Assembly: GCA_001643675.2 (NCBI GenBank) | Contig: LSRY02000014.1 | Location: 64,501 to 128,500, forward strand | Direction of reading: 5' to 3' | Length of the DNA stretch: 64,000 nucleotides | Source: Monocercomonoides exilis | Lineage: Eukaryota; Preaxostyla; Oxymonadida; Polymastigidae | Shown here: one piece after another, positions 58,388 to 64,000 of the stretch | Numbering within the stretch: the stretch's first letter is position 1 | Layout of the letters: the number at the start of each line of letters is the position of its first letter | Notes under the pieces: generated by a model | The model's database searches: none | Seen by the model: the letters and a program-made list of their open reading frames with translations, nothing else | Told to the model about the DNA's origin: nothing | Made by a program: the position numbers and the translations under genes

Positions 58388-59750
58388 TTACTTAAATTCT
58401 TTGTTAAGAAAATCAAATGTTTCATAAAAGCTTGCGATGATATCATCATATCCTTTTTCTTCCATCTTTTCAACCATTTTCCTTTTCAACTCTTTTCTTT
58501 TTGCTTCGCAGATTTCATCATTTGTACTTCTTTTCAATCTATTAAAAATCTCCAAAAAGAATAACAAACATTCATGCTCGATTTCTCCATCCAAAGTTGG
58601 ATGTCGGATCTCCTCCAAAAATAGATCAATGATATCTTCCTTCACAAAAGCATCAGTTTCCATGTATCTCTTTTTTGCTGCTCTTTTTAATAAATAAATG
58701 AATTTCCTGCGAATTTCTATATGATTCTCTTTTACTGCTCGAAGCACACGCACAATGCTATCAATGAGCCCAATAAATTCTTCATTCCACAATGCGCACG
58801 ATTCAATGAAAAGTCCCAATGTTATGATCCATCCCTGTGCAATATTTGCTTCATTCATTTCTTCTCTGCTCATTTCCTCTTTTTTCTTCTTCCAATCCAC
58901 ACATTTCACCAGCTCTTCCAGTTCTTTGGCTGATTCTCTTGCAAAATGAAGCTCATTCACAATAACTTCTTCCAAGAATCCATTGGTTAAAAATCTGAAT
59001 ATAAAAAATTGCCAAGCAGATTGATAGGCAAGTTTTGTTAGATTTCTGTGTTTCTGCTAATGCTTGATGATTTCTGTAATTTCCTTCAAATACAGTTCTT
59101 GTTCAACAAACTAATAAAAAAGAAAGGGTAAAAATCAATTATATCAAAATAAAATAGAAATGATCAAACAAGATCTATATCAATGAAATTCAAAGCCATA
59201 AAGATCACTTCCACATCCTTCTGAACTTTCTCGCTTTCCTCTTTGTTCAAAGCAACTTTCAGAAGGCAAGGCAAGCAAATTGAAAGTAATTCTGTTGAAA
59301 TATGTTCACCATTCAGTAAAACAAAACATTCGCAAAGATCAATCAAAAGCTTTGTGTTCTTTTCATCTTTTTTCTTTTCTTCCTTTATCATCTGCTCAAA
59401 TCTTCTTCTCAGTGAATATTCTTTAAAATTCAGGCACCACACATCTTTCATCGCTTTGCAGCATCCAATGCGCTTCTAAACAAAATCGTATTTTGTATCG
59501 AAAGCTTCTCTTCTTCAATCATTTTGTCTATTTTTTCAAACAGCTTTGCCTTAAAAATGAATTTAAATTCATACCCATTCATTTCATCAACCATTTCATT
59601 CATTTCTTCAATTTTCTTTCTTTGTTCATCTTCATTGCAGTGTTCAAATTCACAAAACAATTCTGAAATAAAAAATTAAGAAATACAATCAACAAGAATT
59701 CTGTGAAACAATGATTGCAAACCTGTGAACTTTTTTGAGTTATCTGTCTC
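58388..59750 (-). pseudogene. Helical-family protein, copy C (damaged)
   Basis: Exons can be placed at about 59750-59722, 59662-59170 and 59110-58388, with introns starting GTTTGC and GTTTGA at the same positions as in copy A. The protein keeps NLTKLAYQSAWQFF, VIVNELHFARESAKELEE and a long helical C-terminus ending FLNKEFK. Lesions: no ATG where copy A starts, a frameshift near 59450 at the same place where copy A has its TAA, and a TAG in the second-last exon region at KH-stop-QKH. Function unknown. Confidence 0.65.
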
Positions 59751-61559
59751 CTATATATATGTATTTTTTTTTAAAAAATTGCACAAGAAAGAAACAATTT
59801 TTATATTTTCATTGAAAGTTTATACGATTGGACAGTAGAAACAGATGTAAATAAAAGCTCAAAAAAGCTTTTAAAAAATGTGCGTTCATACTGCATTTTT
59901 AAGCATTTATGTTTTTTACAAAGGATTATGGAGAAAACAACGCTTTATTATTAATCTTTATTTGTAATGGATTCAATGATCTTCAGATTTGAAAGAACGG
60001 AATTATCCATTCACAGAATGAGAAAACCGTGAGTGAACATTACCTGCCGAACAAGAAAAATTATTTCCTGTGATAACAACAAGAAATAGTGGAATACAAT
60101 ATTTTTGGAATTCTGACCTTTGATTTTTGTCAATTGGATGGCCAAGGGGAATACAGCAATTTTATTAATAACACAAAAGACGTAATGTATGTATTTTTTA
60201 TTGTTCTATTGATTGAGAAGATATTTCCGCTGCATCCTTTCCAACGTCCTGGAATATGAGTAATTATTGTTATGGAGAAAAATTGCTTTAATAATACAAA
60301 TATCGGAATTAGAAGTGAAATTCTGTTTACAGCCATTCTTATGGAAAGACATTTTGTGACGTTTGCTTTGCTGATATGTTGATTTGACTCTCATGTTTTG
60401 AGATAAATTGGATGAAGTCAAAAGAAAGAGAGAATTATGATCTCAACTTTTGCTAGAATTTTGAAAGCTTAACTAATTTTGTGAATGATGAATGAAGAAA
60501 AGTGAGTCAGGAAGAAGAGTCAACCTTTTCACTTGGGGTTATTTGCTCCATTCTTGGGCAATTCGTCTTTACAACTTCAAGATGAACTATTTTGAGAGGG
60601 ATTTTCTTTCTTTTCTGGTCCAGATTCAGGCAGACGATGAAGATTAACTGTCCCAACGAACGATTCTCCATTCTGCGTTGACTTTATTTTACCGGGAAAT
60701 TGCATAAATTCATTAGCCAAAGACTTTCTTATGCAAACAATACTTTCAGCAATCCTTTTTTTGTAGATTCGCTTCTTTTATCCTCGGCATCAGGGCATCC
60801 ATAGAATTTAATGAATATCCTAATGGCATTCTGCAATAGCTCCAATTGCAGCAGAAGAGTTGGACTTATCAATAGAGCCACCACTAAAAATTCCAAATGC
60901 TCCACTTACAATACAATTGATTCAGAACATGCTATCTTTTTATTTTTTTCTGGGATTTCCGTCACAAGCATAGCTTCCATCTTTTCACTTGATTCGCCTT
61001 ATTTGCAAGGCACATCAACACTGAGAATTCTTTTATTATTGTTCATTTTCCACTTCTTCTTCTTCTGCTTCTTCTTCTTCTTCTTCTTCTTCTTCTTCTT
61101 CTTCTTCTTTATCCTTCTTATCTTCTATTCAAATGGACCTTCCTCATTAACTCATCAATTATATGTCTATCTTCTCTTTGCTTTTCCGCATCCGCATTAG
61201 CGTAGCTTTAATGACTCTTCTCCTATTTATCTCTCTTCAGCTTTTTTGGTGAAAATACATCTTTCTCACCTTCGCACTCTCCTTCTTTAAATATTCTTTA
61301 AAAGCCTCGTATTGCAGAAATTGGGCATCTTCTGTCTTTTCCTATCACCTGAAAACAATTTGCTTTCGGCTTGGACAATTAATCAATAAGAATGCGAATA
61401 TTGTGTTTTTTAAATGTCGATGAAGCTCAATTTGGAATGAATATCTACTCTCTTAAATGAGATTTTTGTTTGGCTAGCACAGTTGAATTCCCTTCGCCTT
61501 CTTCGTCTTTTTCATAGACACTTTATGCCGATCTGATTTGTTCTCTCAGTGTTGAAGAA
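59751..61559. other. Region with scattered relic sequence
   Basis: Mostly non-coding. On the minus strand about 60600-60920 reads as fragments such as FVGTVNLHRLPESGPEKKEN and GAFGIFSGGSIDKSNSSA. The latter resembles a Pmp-type unit, but stops separate them. No intact gene. Confidence 0.3.
61053..61108 (+). repeat. (TTC)n microsatellite
   Basis: About 56 bp of TTC with one interruption by GCT. Confidence 0.85.
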
Positions 61560-62195
61560 GAGATAAGAACAGAGTTGCATTGATAGAGGTCGAGCAATCC
61601 TGGTTATAGATGCATTCAATCGACCTTTCAGATGTGCTGGAGGTTGAAGCTCCACTAAAGACAGCAGAGGCAACTGCTGATGATAGTTCCAGAAGCAGAT
61701 GGGTGCTTGTAAATCAAAAGAAGTCGTTGCTGAGAGCAATGAAAATGCCGTGGGGTTATGTTGTGATGCGAAGGGAGGTGCTGCTCGGTGATGTTGCGTG
61801 CGCTCACGATGTTGACCTTTCAGAGATGACTTCTGTTCTGTTGGTTGCACCGCTTCCATCGCATGCAGTGTTGGTTAATACTGTTTGTGAGAAAGAGGAT
61901 CTTTGCAGCAGAAGATGTGAATGCGTTTCAGAAGATCAACAATCTGTTTGACCCTTCACTGCTGATATGGTGATCGTCTCAGTTGAAATTTTGGGTTGTG
62001 AAGCTGGACGAGGAAGTAATGTGGAGAAGGGTTGCAGTGTGCGAAGTGGGGGAGATTGTGGAGAAGGAGCCGGAAGCGGTGGGGCTGAGGATGGGAGATG
62101 TGGTTCTGCTGCCTGCAGCGATTGCGCTTGTAACATTGGAGGAGCGAAAGGAGGTAGAGGAAGAAAAGAAGGAGGAGAAGAAGATGATGAAGAAA

Positions 62196-62226
<31 letters not shown>

Positions 62227-62279
62227 GGAAAATGCCAAAGAAGTTTCAAACAAAACAGTTGATTATGATCGTGATTAAT
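61560..62279 (+). pseudogene. GC-richer gene relic, copy 2
   Basis: Diverged partner of 50920-52276: RIFAAEDVNAFQKINNLF, WVVKLDEEVMWRRVAVCEVG and GLRMGDVVLLPAAIALVTL. A frameshift and TGA separate the first block from the second. The second block runs into a Glu/Lys microsatellite and continues past 62279 only as non-coding-like sequence. Protein family not recognised. Confidence 0.5.
62190..62225 (+). repeat. (GAA)n microsatellite
   Basis: About 36 bp of GAA/AAG inside the relic, encoding Lys or Glu depending on frame. Confidence 0.85.
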
Positions 62280-63042
62280 ATTTTTCAGGAAGTCAGCAAG
62301 CGCTTTGAAATAACAGAAAAAATGATTTTGATGAAGAAAAACTTCTATATTACTCTAAAAGTGAGTGCAAAAATAGAAATACTAATTTTTGAATTTGAAT
62401 TTGCAGTAACGTTTTAATGGAAATGTTTAATGTGAACACTGTTACTTTTTTATCTCTTTTTTGTAAAGTTCTTTGAAACGCTTAAATGCCTCTTCTTCAT
62501 GGGGTTCAGAACACTTAAAAGGAAAATTTTTTTCTTCAAATGGTTTAAGAATTCAATGTGAATTCGAAATCATGATGAAAAAATACTAACCTTTACACTT
62601 CCTCTTCGAATCGTTGGAAGCGAAAACCAGAGAATCAATCTCGAAACAAAGTCTGATTTTTCATATATTCAATATCAATAACAGAAAATCGCAACAAATT
62701 TTGAATCAAACAATTTTTCTTGCTTGCAATTCATTTATCCATTTTTTCTTTGTATTGGCGTATTTCTTAACAATTTGTTTTCTTTTGACTCCAATAAAAA
62801 AACGGTGAATATTGTTAACCAGTCGCATTTAAAAAACGACAACAAAAAATTTATCCAAAAAAAAAAAAAGTTTGTTTTCCATAGATAATGTTATGGACAT
62901 ATTATTTTCTGAGGGGAATTCACCAAAAAGCAAACTTATTTTTCTCAATCACAAAATTAAAATTACGATTTTTTCTTTTTTTAGCTCAAAAACAAATGAA
63001 GTGAAAATATCAAAAATGAAGTTTAATATAAAAACGCGCGAA
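62280..63042. other. AT-rich intergenic region
   Basis: No supported gene. Small A- and T-rich frames only. Confidence 0.45.
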
Positions 63043-64000
63043 TCAGCAAAAAGCAGCAAATTCATTAAAATTTTGATCCATAAAAATTGAATGATGCTTT
63101 CTTTTAAATTTGCTATGACAGAATTTGATGATAACATCTTCATGCCCTTCTTCCTCCATCTTTTCAAACACTTCCCTTTTCAGCTCCATTCTTTTCGCTT
63201 CTTCCGTTTTTTCTTCCTCCTTTCCTTTCAGTCGCCTTGAAATATTCATAAAAAATGTAAAGCATTCAAATGCCTTTTCATTATCTATAGTTGTTCGCTG
63301 AATCTCTTCCAAAATTGCATCAACAGCTCCACCTCTTAACAAATCCTCAACTTTCACGCATCCGCTCTCTGATGCTATTTTAAATAAATAAATGCATTTT
63401 CTGCTAATTTCTCCGCAATTCTCGTTTGTTGCTCGAAACACTAAAACAATGCTGTTGATAAGCCCTACAAATTCTTCATTCCACAATTTGCATTTGAATA
63501 AAACAAAATTCAATGCTTCGAGCCACCTCATCAAAACAAGCTCTTCCTTCGTTTCTCTTCTTCTTTTTTTATTCTCTTCTTCTTTTCTCTTCCAATCCAT
63601 ACTCTTTGAAAGATCTCCGATTTCTCTTCTTGCTTCTCTTGCGAAATGAAGCTCATTTGTAATAACGTCTTCCAATATTTTTTCTTTGAAGAATCTTTTA
63701 CCCAAAAATTGCCAAGCAGACTGATAGGCAAGTCGTGTCAGATTCTGATGCTCCTGATTATATTCAATGATTTCTGTTATTTCAGTCAAATACAGTTTTT
63801 GATCCAATTTCTTATAAAAAAAATCAAAAAATAATCAATTTATGAAGCAATGACAATTCAATTATCAATAAATAAATAAATCACACGTCCGACTGTTCAA
63901 TATTGCTCAAAGCCAACAACGCAACTTCCACTTCTTTCTTAGTTTCCTCGCTTTCCTCTTTCTTCAATCCAACTTTCAGAATACAAGGCACACAGATCAA
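63043..64000 (-). CDS. Helical-family protein, copy D (partial, runs off the window)
   Basis: Exon 63810-63043 and the end of the preceding exon (64000-63887) join phase 0 across a GTGTGA...TTATAAG intron at the family position. The 3' exon encodes 255 residues: LTEITEIIEYNQEHQNLTRL, AYQSAWQFLGKRF, VITNELHFAREARRE, SMDWKRKEEEN, ETKEELVLMRWLEALNF, then Leu-rich helices. No stop or frameshift is seen, unlike copies A and C, so this is the best candidate for a functional member. The mostly helical, charged sequence suggests an ARM/HEAT-like or coiled-coil protein, but no role can be given. The start lies beyond the window. Confidence 0.7.

Noticed and set aside
61983-62417. GroES-like protein suggested by the motif GDVVLLP
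   Set aside because: The resemblance is limited to a few residues, and the rest does not follow the chaperonin pattern.

Overview
The window is nuclear DNA of an AT-rich, intron-bearing protist. Conserved eukaryotic genes (a CDK, a Rab GDP-dissociation inhibitor, a Yju2/CWC16 splicing factor, a DOT1-type methyltransferase, an MMPL/RND transporter) are split by short introns. Nearly all these introns begin GTTTG, GTATG, GTTTA or GTTAG and end in AG. Conserved proteins end cleanly at TAA, TAG or TGA, so the standard code fits. A type I surface protein with a conserved acidic/basic tail, a Pmp-like beta-helix protein and many DNA transposons suggest an oxymonad or other Preaxostyla (Monocercomonoides-like). 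That assignment is inference from memory and needs a database search.

Layout. 0-3.2 kb: spliced hAT-type transposase gene, minus strand. 4.7-6.1 kb: damaged copy (A) of an unrecognised helical protein family that recurs through the window. 7.3-28.6 kb: the housekeeping block, holding an unknown charged protein and a CDK (divergent pair), an MMPL transporter, a second CDK-like kinase, a Ser-rich protein, a metallophosphoesterase with a C-terminal membrane anchor, GDI, YJU2B and DOT1. 29.3-37.7 kb: a transposon nest. A Merlin/ISXO2-type transposase gene is split by a second, apparently intact 4.17-kb Merlin-like element with a perfect 8-bp target duplication. That element's 1.2-1.3-kb inverted arms each carry a captured piece of the helical-family gene. 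It is followed by an apparently intact pogo-like element with 48-bp inverted repeats and by a third, intron-containing Merlin-type transposase with one nonsense codon. 38-42 kb: small palindromic elements, including a 480-bp hAT-like MITE inserted in another palindrome. 43-45.5 kb: surface-protein gene broken by three in-frame stops. 45.5-49.6 kb: a hairpin MITE and a four-exon gene that fuses a ubiquitin-specific protease to a transposase-like domain. 50-55.5 kb: GC-richer relics and a Pmp-like protein. 55.5-64 kb: AT-rich DNA, helical-family copies C (damaged) and D (intact as far as seen, running off the window), and a second copy of the GC-rich relic.

The first half is a normal gene-dense region. 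The second half is accessory, built by nested insertion. The most unusual items are the Merlin element that duplicated a host-gene fragment in both arms and the USP/transposase-like fusion. All exon joins were made by eye from splice signals and reading frame. They agree in frame throughout, but no transcript or homology search was available.
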